From Carallia brachiata (lineage: Eukaryota; Streptophyta; Magnoliopsida; Malpighiales; Rhizophoraceae): a stretch of 64,000 nt of DNA. Made by a program: the position numbers and the translations under genes. The notes beneath the pieces were generated by a model. It had not been told where the DNA came from and made no database searches. It saw nothing but the letters and a program-made list of their open reading frames with translations. The stretch is from positions 62,001 to 126,000 of the forward strand of contig JADCRB010000022.1 in NCBI GenBank assembly GCA_021464245.1, given 5' to 3'. Every line of letters begins with the position of its first letter. Position 1 is the stretch's first letter. This document shows positions 1-11,500 of the stretch, piece by piece.

Positions 1-1128
1 GACGTTTAGTTTCGTCCATGTAATGGGCTTTAGAATCGCTGCCTTTGTTTTGAGGGGGGGGAAAAAATAGACCAAAACAAAAAAGAGTTAACGACTGACT
101 TATTTCTCGTGAACGTTCACCGCTAAGGAAATGGAAATGCTTCCAGCCATGGATCCTTGGATGAACCTGAGACACCGACGTGGAGAAACCTGATTTTTTG
201 GCACAATAATCAGTATGAGGTCTAGGATTTTTCAGATTAACTTTTCTTTTTTAATTTCTCAGTACAATTGACTATTCACTAAACCAAATTGGAAATTTTC
301 TGGTAATCAACGGCAAGGAATGGCCTTCATAAATATAACGAAAAACAAAAAAGAAAAGAAAAGAAGAGAAAACTAATCCTGGCTCATCCCCCTGCCGGAT
401 CAAGGGGGTCGGTCAGTTCCACAAGATTAATACAATCCAATTCCCCTAATTCATCGTGAACAATCACCTGCAAAGATTCCAACTTTATTACTAATTCCAT
501 TCAAAATTAAATCTTGACGGTTGATATATACACCAATTTTGTAGTTCATAGTTCCCTTTTTTCTAAAAAATTTTTTTTTTACGGGTTACCCTATATAAAG
601 GGTAAAAAAAAGAAGGGAAAATTGAGTATCAAATTTCAAGCAATGAATTCTCTGACGGTGTTTATCAGGATTTTTTTTCTCATGTACCGAAAAACATGGA
701 GTTTATTTGGGGTGGTTTTGGAAATGTGAACTGTGGTGTTAAATTTGGGAGTCGTTGGGGGTGTGGGAAAGTTGATCACTCTGATTTGCGGTCTTGTAAT
801 AATGATCTAGAAATTTACTGGGTCGGTCAGGGGGTGTCACGATGGAGGAGATAGAAAATAATTTGCTTTTGAATTAGGCTCTGGAACATTGTCAATGAAT
901 TTTTTGTCCGACATAAGGGATTAAAATTGTGGACAGAGGCTGAAGAGGAGCGGAGTTTGCCTTTAGAAAGAGAAGACAGATGGTGGGCGGCGGTTGTGAC
1001 GAAGAAGATGAAGGGACTCCGCCGGTGGTTCGGGTGGCGGTGCCAGCGGCACACTGGCGATGAATCAATTTCCCTGTTTTTTTTTTTTTTTTTTTGGCAA
1101 AAAAACTGCAATATCACCTAAATTTGTC
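1..1128. other. Intergenic, no gene seen
   Basis: AT-rich spacer with homopolymer runs, for example a T tract near 1078-1095. Short open frames on both strands at 830-1120 overlap each other and show no recognisable motif. I see no exon, RNA gene or clear promoter here. Confidence 0.5.
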
Positions 1129-1548
1129 AGAACCGGACTAGTCATTAAATCGAAAATATTAGTTGATTAAAATTCAATCGATAGAATCGGTATTTAAATC
1201 AGTATTTATTAATATATATATATATAAGTAATTTAAAAAAATAATACTTATATATGATTATTAAATTGTACTTTTTTTATTTTTAAGGATTAAATTAAAA
1301 GTTTTAATAAATTTAGGACAAAATTGAAATTTTTGATTAAATTTAAAGTTCAAATTATAATTTAAATAAATTTTGGGATCAAATTATAATTTATGAAATT
1401 TTTATTTGGTATTAACCGGTTGAACTGGTCTAGTTTTTCACCGATTTTTTTCGGTCCGATTTAAGGGCCAAAAAATATCATAAACTGATACGAACTTTTG
1501 GTCGGTCACTGGTTGAATCGATCGGACTAACCGGTCTGGTCCGGTTCT
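1129..1548. mobile_element. Candidate short TIR element (MITE-like)
   Basis: The segment opens with AGAACCGGACTAG and closes with the near-perfect reverse complement (AGAACCGGACCAG read from the right end), giving terminal inverted repeats of about 13 bp with one mismatch. The interior is AT-rich, noncoding and rich in CCGGTT/AACCGG words near the right end. I could not see a target-site duplication, so the element class is inferred. A diverged relative may lie at about 44400-44890. Confidence 0.4.
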
Positions 1549-2381
1549 AATAATACTAATATCAACAATTTCACCTTTTGGATCTCAAAAAAAAAAAGAA
1601 ACAAAGTTCCACTTTTCAAGTTTCCCTTTCTTAAGGACACTGAGATATATGAAATTATTTATATTAAATTTATGAAAGAATAAATTTTAAAAAAATTAAT
1701 TAAAAATTTAATATGAATTTTATTTTTAATTTTATTATAATGAAATTCATATTTTATGTAATATATATATACACACACAATAATTATTAATAAATAATAA
1801 AAAAATATTAATAAAATATTATTATATCTCAAATAATTATTTATCTATTTTTTAATATACAATGATAGTTATAATTTTTATAAAAAATATATATATCACA
1901 AATAAATTTTTTACATTTAAATTATAATTTTAAATTTTATATAACTAAAAATTTTAATTAAACAATAATTATAATAATTTAATTTAAGTAACTAAACTGC
2001 GAATATCCCTACTATTAAAAGGACCTTGCAATATATGAAAGGAAGTAAAGTCGTTTAGCCCAGTAAATCGAAGCGGCGTCGCTAGCCCAATACTTTTCCA
2101 TACCAAGCCCATTGAGCGCTTTATTATTATTATAATTTTTTTTGTGTGTTTTGAGCATGTTGTTGACCAGTCTCAACAATTGACCCCACCCGATAGGGAG
2201 ATGCAATTGCTGTTCCGTGAGCACGCAAAAGAGACAAAACTGGTTGACCTGAGGTCCAGCGTTGATTGTCTCCTACCGCGCTCGTGGTGGGTCCCTTGGA
2301 CAGGACAGTTGGTTCTCTATTATTTCCAGTTGTCAATATAGAACGTACTTTCTAATTTGACGAGGCTCAAAACATTAGGTG
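1549..2381. other. Intergenic; contains a site-II-like cluster
   Basis: AT-rich to about 2010, then a more GC-rich patch (2030-2340) with three AGCCCA words (near 2058, 2084 and 2107). These are the reverse complement of the TGGGCT site-II motif of plant promoters. No convincing coding exon adjoins it; the open frames here overlap on both strands and look like chance. Confidence 0.35.
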
Positions 2382-2522
2382 GATAAGCTCGCTGATAAGA
2401 ATAATCTCTGTCCTGCGGTTGGGTGACCAATCTCCTACTACTCTCAATCGATTACTTTGTATGAATTATTATTGATGAATGAAACTTATCGTTTTTATGT
2501 CAAAAAAAGATAAGCTCGCTGA
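2382..2522 (+). mobile_element. 5'-truncated LINE tail with target duplication
   Basis: A 113-bp insert (2396-2508) ends in TGTCAAAAAAA and is flanked by perfect 14-bp direct repeats, GATAAGCTCGCTGA, at 2382-2395 and 2509-2522. A poly-A end plus a variable-length target-site duplication is the signature of LINE-type target-primed reverse transcription. The sequence just before the tail (TTGTATGAATTATTATTGAT and on) resembles plant L1 3' ends. No coding sequence remains. Confidence 0.75.
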
Positions 2523-3049
2523 ATTATGCTGGGCAAAGATAGTTATTTCACACTTGGCTACCTAAATTTATTTTCGACATTTTTTTTCTCTTAAGTATCA
2601 GTCGTTAACTACTTGGTGTATAAATAATTGAGAGAATTTATAATTTAATGTTTTAATAAATATAACTTACTTATGATATTTATTTTACAATTGATTATAT
2701 AAATTCTTTTTTGACATTTTTTTTCTCTAAATATCAATCGTTGACTACTCTTTTGTTTTATAAACTATTTAAGAAATTTTTAATTTGACTCTTTTTTTAG
2801 TAAATATAATTTATTTACGATTTTACACCAAATTATACATGGGATCCACATGAATAAAAGAATAAAAATATTTATATAGTATTAATGATAATAAATTTTA
2901 TTTTAAAAAAAATAAGATTAATAAATATCGGAATTTAATATGATTGTCTAGGTTTTAAAAGCCCTTGCTTACCATGCAGTTGTCTAGTAGTTGCCAGAAA
3001 ATTTTCTAAGAAGGCCTGGCGTGTGACGAATTCCTTAATGTTTTTTTAA
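2523..3049. repeat. Intergenic with a diverged direct repeat
   Basis: Two diverged copies of a unit of about 40 bp starting GACATTTTTTTTCTCT and continuing with TATCA(G/A)TCGTT(A/G)ACTACT lie near 2576-2616 and 2713-2752, about 137 bp apart. The rest is AT-rich and noncoding. Confidence 0.4.
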
Positions 3050-3275
3050 AAGGAAAATATCTTTTAGTTGTCAGTTAAGAAGTTTCGAGCCTTTCAATCA
3101 ATTAATGAATTTTTTATTTTTGTTATTATTATTATAATTTTATATATGTCATATAATAATAATATTAAAAATTATATTTTTTAAATTATTTTTATATTTT
3201 ATTTAATACGTTATATAATAAATACTTAATAATTATTTAAAATAACAGCCACATTAATGTCAAAAATCAATTCTT
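3050..3275. repeat. Dispersed repeat, copy 1
   Basis: An AT-rich noncoding unit of about 225 bp that starts AAAATATCTTTTAGTTGTCAG and ends with ATGTCAAAAATCAATT. A diverged but collinear copy lies at 7806-8050. Shared landmarks in order are the TTTTAG..(T)CAGTTA start, CAAT/CAACTAATGAAT, a TTATTATTRTTRTAAT tract, and a CAGC(C/T)AC..GTCAAAAA end. I judge it a dispersed noncoding element of unknown class. Confidence 0.5.
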
Positions 3276-4253
3276 CAGCAATTTTTTTTTTTTCAATGAT
3301 GCAACAAAGAAATTACCGAGGCTGGTGACAGTAGAATTTTAGCAGTAATGGGATCGTTGACCGACTACACATCAGACATGAAATAACCATCAAATTTACT
3401 AAATATAAAGTCACGAGTTTTGTTCTAATCTCTGCCCATTCTTCAACTCTCTTTTAATGTGATTGTGACCATTCTTTATATTTCTTGTTGGGACGCTGGT
3501 ACGGACTTTAAAGTTGAAGTCAAAATTTTTTAATCCCGATACAAATAATAACTATAATTATTTTTTAATAAAATATAATTATATTGATAAAATATAAAAT
3601 AAAAATAATTTAAATTTAAAATTAAATAAATATTATCTTATAATTTAAAGTGTAAAGTTTAATTAATATGCACTAAAAATTTTTTCTTAAAAAATTTTTT
3701 TTTCCTAAAATAAAATTTTTTATTTAAAGCATCAAAGTGATTGTATTTTCTTAGTAAGTAATTATACCTTAAAACATGAATTCGACGATTCTATTCGACT
3801 GTCACGTTAGAGTCCAAGCCTTTTCTCTCCGTAAGAAAGATCAGAAGTGCTCTAAAAGGTCCTGAAAGAATGTTACAAAAGACAGTAAAACAGGGACAAC
3901 AACCAAAACAATTTGAGCAAATAATCTTAGACAGAGGCCAGGAAAATTAGCTTATACCCATATGATATTTATGATTTACGAATGAATCTTTGCCTCAACT
4001 ACTACCAGTAACATCATGGCAGACTAGTAAAAGATCTGGAAACTTTACCTCCAAAGCTGATCACAGTAGAGTAAGAAAAGGGGCAGTTCATCCCACAACA
4101 AGGTCAGTAGTTAAGAGGTAGTCAAATGACCTGGTCAAATCCCCAAAACCACCCATACTTCTACAAATATTTTTCTCTGATACAGGAGGACAATTCTGTC
4201 AACCAACACCATGGGGTTTAACTGTCAACACTGAATGCTTTACCCTAATCAAT
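3276..4253. other. Intergenic; upstream region of the 4363 gene
   Basis: AT-rich to about 3770, then more balanced sequence. I see no coding exon. The last few hundred bases presumably hold the promoter of the gene that starts at 4363. Confidence 0.4.
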
Positions 4254-4262
4254 TCCTATAAA
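4254..4262 (+). promoter_or_regulatory. Probable TATA box of the 4363 gene
   Basis: CTATAAATA lies 101 bp upstream of the ATG. It would place transcription start near 4285-4290 and give a 5' leader of about 75 bases. This is a sequence match only. Confidence 0.5.
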
Positions 4263-4362
4263 TATCCTGACATCTGCCTCTCTTCTCATTGCAACCTTTT
4301 AAAGGCCTGAATTATACTTCAATCTTCTCCACCCCAATAGCCCATTTTCTGTTTCCAAGCCA

Positions 4363-4991
4363 ATGGAACCAGTGAAGCATCAAAACCAACAGACTCAGCA
4401 CCAACTCAGCATCAATCTCCAATATTCTGTCAAGCTAGTCACCAAGTTTATAGCCTCCACGTTGTTCTTTTCTCTCATATTTTCTTGTTCTTCTCTACTT
4501 CCTTTCTTGTTTAATTATGAGCAGTTCTTTAGCAGCAACACTGTCAAGAACTACATGTTCCTCCTTTGCAATGGGATTCTAGTTCTCATAGTCAAGAATT
4601 CTGGCCTCTTCAGCAATTCCCCTGAAGGGTCCAGCTTTAACGGTGATGTCAAGGAAAAGGATGGGAAAAATCCAAAGAAAGTCGGCCGACCATCATCGGA
4701 GATGGAAGAAACAGTAGTTGTAGAAGAGAAAGTTATGAGGGAAGTCGAGGAAATGCAAAAACTGGAAGAAAATTCTTTGATTAATGTAGAAGAAGAAGCG
4801 TTGATTCCTTAGTTGTACAAGGTGAAGTGGCTGGACAAGGAAATGGGGTTACTGATCCTGATGAAGATAGAGAAGAAGCACTTGAATTGCCTAGTGCTGA
4901 AGAGCTTAATAAGAAATGTGAGAATTTTATAAGACAGATGTATGAACAAATCAAGCTTGAAGCTCAACAACTTGTTGTTGTTCATTATTAA
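4363..4991 (+). CDS. Small membrane protein with DUF761-like C-terminus, frameshifted
   Basis: Translation from 4363 gives 149 residues with two hydrophobic segments (about residues 29-50 and 61-80). A charged, Glu-rich tail follows ([18 protein letters not shown]). The frame stops at 4810-4812. From 4803 another frame continues to a stop at 4989-4991 and ends in [19 protein letters not shown] plus a short [11 protein letters not shown] end. That matches the C-terminal pattern of plant DUF761 proteins, usually preceded by an N-terminal hydrophobic region. The two halves therefore belong to one gene split by a net one-base loss just before 4803; a missing G in TTG(G)AT would restore an acidic linker. 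No intron signals fit this junction. Function of the family is not established. It could be a real pseudogene or a consensus error. Confidence 0.7.
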
Positions 4992-5762
4992 AGAAAAATG
5001 GTTGAAAGAAACATGTTAAGACATACTAGTTGAGATGTATATGACTTTTGTGTTTGATCTTTTCCTTAATTTTGGTCCTTCTGACTTGGATTCTGTTCAG
5101 AATTCGCCTGCAATGGTTTCTGATTGCAAAACGACAGCTTAATTAACTGATCCTCTATTGATGAAGCAGATCACATCACAGAAATTTAGTTTCTAATCTT
5201 AGCTGGCAGATAAAAAGTATGGAGAGATCTCATTAATTTATTTGATATGGTTATCTTTAATTACCAACCGACTTTTATAAATTTGAAAGCGAAGCACATT
5301 TTTTTTATTTTTTTTGAACTACAAAAACAAATTCATCATCAATATGTCAGTCATTGAATCTATACACTGAAACTGAAGTAGCAACTGTTTGTCTCCGTTC
5401 AACCATTTTCAAGGGACAGACTCACAACCGGAGTACTGTTGAATCTAACGAACTTTTCTTGCTCTCGATCATGGTATTAACAAGTTGTAAATCTACAATC
5501 ATACTTCAATATAAATTTAATTTATTCAAGGACGGATGATTGTATAAAAATTCAAACTAAAATATTTATAAAAAAATTATACTAAATTATTACTAAACTA
5601 CAATCTAAAATAATGAAAGCTAAACACATTCAAACTCTAAACGATCTTCGGCACATATATTTGTAGGCTCCACCTAAATCACTGTCGTGCTAGATGTGGG
5701 GCCATGCGCGCCATTGTTGTCTTCCAAATACTGTCGACTACAAATTTAAGCAACACAAAAAG
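4992..5762. other. Intergenic, no gene seen
   Basis: Presumed 3' flank of the preceding gene followed by AT-rich spacer. The open frame at 5354-5539 has no motif and is treated as chance. Confidence 0.4.
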
Positions 5763-5818
5763 GACATAAGATGCCACTATTATGAATGGTCGAAAAAAAA
5801 AAAAGACATAAGATGCCA
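5763..5818 (+). mobile_element. Micro-insertion: LINE tail with 14-bp target duplication
   Basis: Perfect direct repeats GACATAAGATGCCA at 5763-5776 and 5805-5818 flank a 28-bp insert that ends in GGTCG followed by twelve A. It is best read as a near-abortive LINE insertion in which little beyond the tail was copied. Confidence 0.7.
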
Positions 5819-6111
5819 ATAGAAAGGCAAATTAGAGATAATATATCCCATGAAGATTGCTGAATCCACTGTGTTAGTCCTTTGTCTATTTTAAAGTGGT
5901 AAATACTATATAAAATTAAAGTAACATGAACTCTTTAATAATTAAATTTAAAATAATAAAAAAAACAAATTATTTAATATAATTAAATAAATTGTATGCC
6001 TACATTTATTTTCTTAACTTGCCTGGTAATATTTTTTTTTCCTAGCCTGGCCTGGAAAGAAGCTGCCATGCAATTCCGCACTTTACTTCAGGTCTTTGCA
6101 TTGAATCATTG

Positions 6112-6149
6112 ATCAATGACCAGATGTCAAAAAAAATTAATCAATGACC
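6112..6149 (+). mobile_element. Micro-insertion: LINE tail with 10-bp target duplication
   Basis: Direct repeats ATCAATGACC at 6112-6121 and 6140-6149 flank an 18-bp insert, AGATGTC plus an A-rich tail. The ATGTCAAAA end matches the insert at 2396-2508. The short repeat makes chance more likely here than for the other members. Confidence 0.55.
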
Positions 6150-6501
6150 TAGTCTACTCGTTCACACGCCAAAAGTTCTATAAAGATTCAATCTTTTCAC
6201 TTTCTTTTAAGTAGACTTTGGAAAGTCTGATAGCCTCATTCGCGAGGACTAGTATTGCCAGTTGGGTCTTTTAGCCCAGTGCTGTCTGGTAAGAATTTTT
6301 GCTTTTCGATTCCACGCGGAGCATTCAGGATTCCATCTTTGGAAGGGTGTGGGGGTGACTTTTCCAAGCTTAGTAGACAACATCCAATGCAAATCTTGGG
6401 ATTTCATGATTTGCCCAATGGATCCTCAAATTTAATGTCACGCCCAAGTATGCTATATATGTTGGCAATTTTCAATCACACCTCGCGTACAAATTATGCA
6501 C

Positions 6502-6627
6502 TGTTGAAAATGAAAGTCCCACGTCGGATGAGCATAAAAAGATTGAATGTAATATAAGTTGTGAGTGAATTAGTTAAAGTAATATAAATTATTTTAACAA
6601 GCTAAATAAAATAAATTTATTTCAACA
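6502..6627 (+). mobile_element. Short solo-LTR/TRIM-like unit with TCCCACGTCGG box
   Basis: The 126-bp unit begins TGTTGAAA and ends TTTCAACA, a perfect 8-bp terminal inversion with TG...CA ends as in LTRs. Inside, TCCCACGTCGG (6517-6527) lies about 25 bp upstream of ATATAAG (6552-6558). This matches the promoter layout of many plant LTRs, and also the USE plus TATA of snRNA genes. No target duplication is visible, so the boundaries and class are tentative. An snRNA gene is less likely because no snRNA sequence follows. Confidence 0.45.
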
Positions 6628-7805
6628 CTTTTCTCTCCGTAATTGCTCGTGCGATCTATCTGTAATAGTCTTCTCCTCAATAACCCATGCCTGAAAAAAC
6701 CACATGCACAATGTCTCTATAATCTGATGTACCATATAACCAAATTATTAGCTACAAAGGGACAATCTCCAACCAGACTAAGATATCCTCATATCGTGGC
6801 TTCACTTTAGAGAGAATATTTAAGCGCACAGTGGAATGCCCAACATTCTGGGATCTCGCCCTTGCATATGGAACAAGATTGACACACAAACCCCCACCGC
6901 TAGATAACATCAGCAAAGCTATATTTCTACTGTTTCAGCACTATAGTTGCTCCATGATAGGGTTATATCTCCATATTTGGGCCGGAAAAAAAAAAAAAAA
7001 AAAAAAGAGAAAGGAAAACATAAGTGGTAGACATGAAATTTAATGGGATTTGACTAGCCCCCCAATCTTTGCAACCCCACAACGAGATTTCGCCAACTCC
7101 GGTTAACGACACACGGACAGGATCAGTATGGATTCAATCAAATAGTTGATTGAGCTGCCCCTTAAACAGCATCTAATCAATCTGAGGGCTTAATAGAAAG
7201 ATGGCACATTTTTTTGGTACCAAAGGATATCCCTTGTCGTTTCCCCCTTCAAGGCTTTATATCGTTGGCTATTATCTACAATGGGAAAAGTTTGGGGCGG
7301 ATACCGCAAACTGATGAATCGAAAATAATTTTTTTAGGGTTTAGAAATTTATAGTACAAAATTTAAGATTTAAGTTATAGAGTTTAGAGTAATACTCATA
7401 TAAATTTAAATTTAAATTTTTTTAAATAATGATAATAATAATAAAATATTAATTAGAGTGTGACTTTCTTTTTCTATATACTTAGTCGTGCCTATATATA
7501 ATATTGGTCATGAAACTGCCATCTTACATCTTCAACATCTTTGCGAACTAGTAATAGCATGGTATCCGTTGAGAAGCTTCTGTTTTCATCTTTGGCAGAG
7601 ACTAGAAATGAGTCTAAACATTGTGCAGATTGGAATCAGGACTTAACAAGTTAAAAAAAAGACCCATTGCCCAGTTGGGGACTGGGGAGTTGATCTGATG
7701 AGGATTGGCTGGATTTTGTTTTTTAACTATTATATTTCTTGTTAAATGTTTGATTAGACTTTAGATGTTTGGTTCATCAATATTTTAATGCTCATGTAAA
7801 AAAAA
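6628..7805. other. Intergenic; possible LINE 3' remnant at its end
   Basis: No gene recognised. An A tract lies near 6986-7005. The segment 7560-7812 follows a TATATATAA word (7492-7502), opens with ATG at 7559 but closes after about 30 codons, and ends with TTCATCAATATTTTAATGCTC and a 12-A tract, resembling a retroposon tail. No target duplication was found for it. Confidence 0.35.
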
Positions 7806-8050
7806 AAAAGAAAATACTTTTTAGCTATCAGTTAGATAATTTTCGTAATTTTTCAACTAATGAATAAATTTGTTACTTTTTTCGTTATTATTGTTGTAAT
7901 TTCAATATTATGTCGTATAATTTTATCTAACACATCCAATATTATTATTAAAAATCATATATTTTGAATTATCTGGCGTATATTTTATCTGACTTAACAG
8001 CTACTTAACAGCTATCTAATATGACAGCTACCTAGGGTCAAAAAAACAAT
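7806..8050. repeat. Dispersed repeat, copy 2
   Basis: Diverged collinear relative of the unit at 3050-3275. It starts AAAGAAAATACTTTTTAGCT and ends CTACCTAGGGTCAAAAAAAC. It carries an extra stretch with three CAGCTA words near its right end. Confidence 0.5.
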
Positions 8051-8503
8051 TAATTAAGGATAATTGCGAATTATTGAGTTCTCCCAGGCTGCCATGCACC
8101 ATTCAATCGTTCAAACTTCAAACAGAATAGGGCTTTGAGCCCACAGAACTTTCACTCTGGAAGTAATCAAACAACTGTACAACATTAGCGCTCAAGCCCG
8201 CTACCATTTCCAACAGAATAGCTTTGGAAACAAAACTAGACACAAAATGCTACTGAATGATGTCAATTACAAGGGACCGCATCATCGATGAAGTTTGAAG
8301 GTTACCAGAGCATTCAACTTAACTTATTGCCTTCCAGTCCCGGAGATTTGAAGAAAACTGGAATTTATTTTGACCAACTTCGGAAATGCTAGAGCGCCAA
8401 GCATGTTGGCAGGTCACTTTATCAAGGCGGCATGGCAGGCTCGCAAAACTGTCTGCGGAAATTTGCATCCTCCCTACTCAATAAGCTATCGGCTATGAGA
8501 GGG
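8051..8503 (-). other. 3' flank of the phytochrome gene
   Basis: Lies just downstream of the phytochrome stop codon on the minus strand and probably includes its 3' UTR. No separate gene is seen. Confidence 0.4.
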
Positions 8504-11500
8504 TCAAGTTTCGTTAGCTAACGGAAATTCTACAAGCACAATAAAGGATGATGTTTCTGCTTCCCGAAGATACTGTACATTTCCATTCATAATCTTCACG
8601 AGCTTCTGGCTGATGTACAGGCCAAGGCCCTCCCTTGAAACACCCTGACAGTGCTGAAACATCTCTTTGATTAGGGCCTCCGGAAGCCCAGGAGCTGGAT
8701 GAGTGATTCTGCCACATTAAACCCAATAATCAGATAAATACTCGGGGTTTACTCTCCAAGAAACAAAAGAGTAACATTCGGGTCTACATTTTTACTCATT
8801 AGTGCTATGCAAACATGTTTGTTTATCACGCTGCTCCAATTTCGCTGAATCCAAGGCAGGGATTTAGAAGCTCAATCCGGAGGGCTGCTCATGGTGACTA
8901 GTTAGTGATCAAGAGATTGAAGGCACTTTATTAGTCCTATCTAAAGTCTCAATATGCTCTAATGCAGCAGATGAGAGAGACTATTTACGAGGTCCTTTGA
9001 TGTAGGGAACAAGAACATAGAGTTGAAAAAGGATGCAAGAAACTAATGACATTGATAGCAGATGTGAGAAAACTATAAAGACAACCTTCATGTACCCATT
9101 TCATTTGGAGTGCCTGATCATGACTATGATGTGCATCAAGTGGTCTTTTGTCACTCTTTTCATGGAAAATACTGAAAAAGTTAAACAACAATTCAGGAAA
9201 AAAGATTCCATAGAACTACAGTTCTCAGAGGGAACATCTTGATATTTTTATCAGATGATGAATGTCCCAGCAAGTATAATTGCTAGCCCATATGATGCTG
9301 TAAGCCGTTGGAAAAGGGAGTAACAGTAAAAGAAATAAAAGAAATAAAATTCCTATTAGACCGCTAAGAAATAGGAGCATCCTACAACAAATCCCGACCA
9401 TCTATGAGAACAGCTTTCACCCAAACCAATTGTTAATTATGTACTTTGACAAATTTGCTCAGAAAAACAAAGCTGTTCGAAAAAAGATGGAAAAGATAAC
9501 AAAGATTTCAAACAAACCTGTATCCTAACCTTTTTCACCAAGATCTCTAAGTTAGCTGCCTGGAGAATTTCAAATGCATTATGCCATTATGATTTCTAAG
9601 GTTTAGCTCACAGTTCAAGGATCCTTTGTTTAAAAAAGAAATATAATCGCATCCAACCATTCCTTCTGGTCTACTTCAAATCTGATAATGGTAGGGAATG
9701 GAGAAACTATGAAATTACAAAAAAAATTAAGAGATATTTACCGAAATTCAAGATGAACCATGTGTATCTTTGCACCAAGACGTTTCCTTTTGGGGATTAC
9801 CCTGAACAAGATTGATAATCCCTCGAATGCAGGGGTAAAGAGAAGTGCATTCACTAAAAAATCAGCGAGGACTTGTTGAAGCCTCAAGTTATCTCCATAC
9901 AAGTGCATGTTTGATATTTCTGCTGGAAAATCACAGATGATCTGCACCTGTCGGTCCTGGCTTAGTGTCATAGCTTGGTTGATGATGACTTTTAGAGTTT
10001 CCTCAAGGTCAAATTTGCAAGACCTCAATTCCATATAGCTGTGAATGCGCATCATGAGTATCAGAAGCTGTTCTAAAAGTTTTTGACATGGGGATTGATC
10101 CTTTACAATGAAAGGACCTGGGGCAAAATGATAAATATCTCAATGGAATTTACATCTATTTCTTAGTTCCAATAATCCCAAAAAAAAAAAAAAGAAGTTT
10201 CAGCCTTAGAGAACGTACCATTCCTCAATACTTGTGATATTGGTGTCATTGACTATATTCATCAACTGTTCCCGACATAGTATGCTTTTCTTAAGAAGCT
10301 GGTTCTGTTCTTCACTTAAATCTGATGAACCCATTAGATTATGCATAAATACAATTCCATTTAGGGGCATCCTTACTTCGTGGCGTATATACTCCAGTTT
10401 ATTGCGGCTATTGGCTGCAGACTGTTCTGATATTCTTTGGACCTGCAGAGCATATTGAAGTTCTGGACTAGTAACATGCAAAAAGAACAAAGCTCCGGTG
10501 ATCCTTCCAGCTGCATCAGTTCTTTCAGTTGCAGAAAGTAAAGCTTCGACATATTTACCTTGCTGATCGAAGAATCCAAACAACAATTTGTCTGCACCCT
10601 GACCTGCAATTACCCCATTAGTAATATCATGAGTTTGGTTAACATATCAGGATCTTTGACCCGGGAACCAAAACTGTTCACAGTGAAAACCTCCCCAATA
10701 AGCATCTTGTCAATGGCTTCTTCCCTCTTCAAACCAGACAATTTTTGCATAGCACTGTTCCATTCTGAGCATCGGCCATGCTCATCAGTAATAAATATTG
10801 GAGGAATAAGTGGAGATGGGTTTCGCACAATCCCAACATAATCACCATGGATTCGCATATATTTGTCTGTCACCATCTTTTGCATCGTGAGATCTTGCCC
10901 AACCAAGCATATGCCTACCACATTGCCCTTTGTGTCTCTACTGCAACATGCATTAACTACCAAAAATACAGGGCCGCTGTTTTCCCGGGGACCAAAAGTT
11001 CTAAGTTTGATTTCAACGCTCTTCTCTTCCACTCCTGCAAATTTGAGATTACTAAAACAAATCGGCAAATCTGGGCAGACTAAAATGTATTGCTTGCAAG
11101 ATCTAGGTGTTCCATTTTTCTTTTTCCCCATTTTATTGTTTGTGAGGGGCAGAGAATTGGGGTGCACAAGGACAGGTGGATTCACCAGAATGTTTGTCTA
11201 GAAGGCATGAAACTTTAGAAGTCATAGACAATTTAGGGAATTCTGTGTATGTCTGCCTTCTTTTAGATAAAATGGAAATGCTTTCAACAACTAATTACAG
11301 CAGTAGCTACGAGCCAAAAATAAACTAGTGAACTGCTCTCCAACAGAAACTAAAGAAAAAACTTAAAACACTGAGCACATAAGTGTAATTTAGCCATATA
11401 AAACAGGAAAATCCCCCAGAGAGTTACCCATGCTACCAATGATTCATAAGTGAGAGATAATTTTGTGTTACCTTGCAAAGCCAAGGATAGCATGTTCTTA

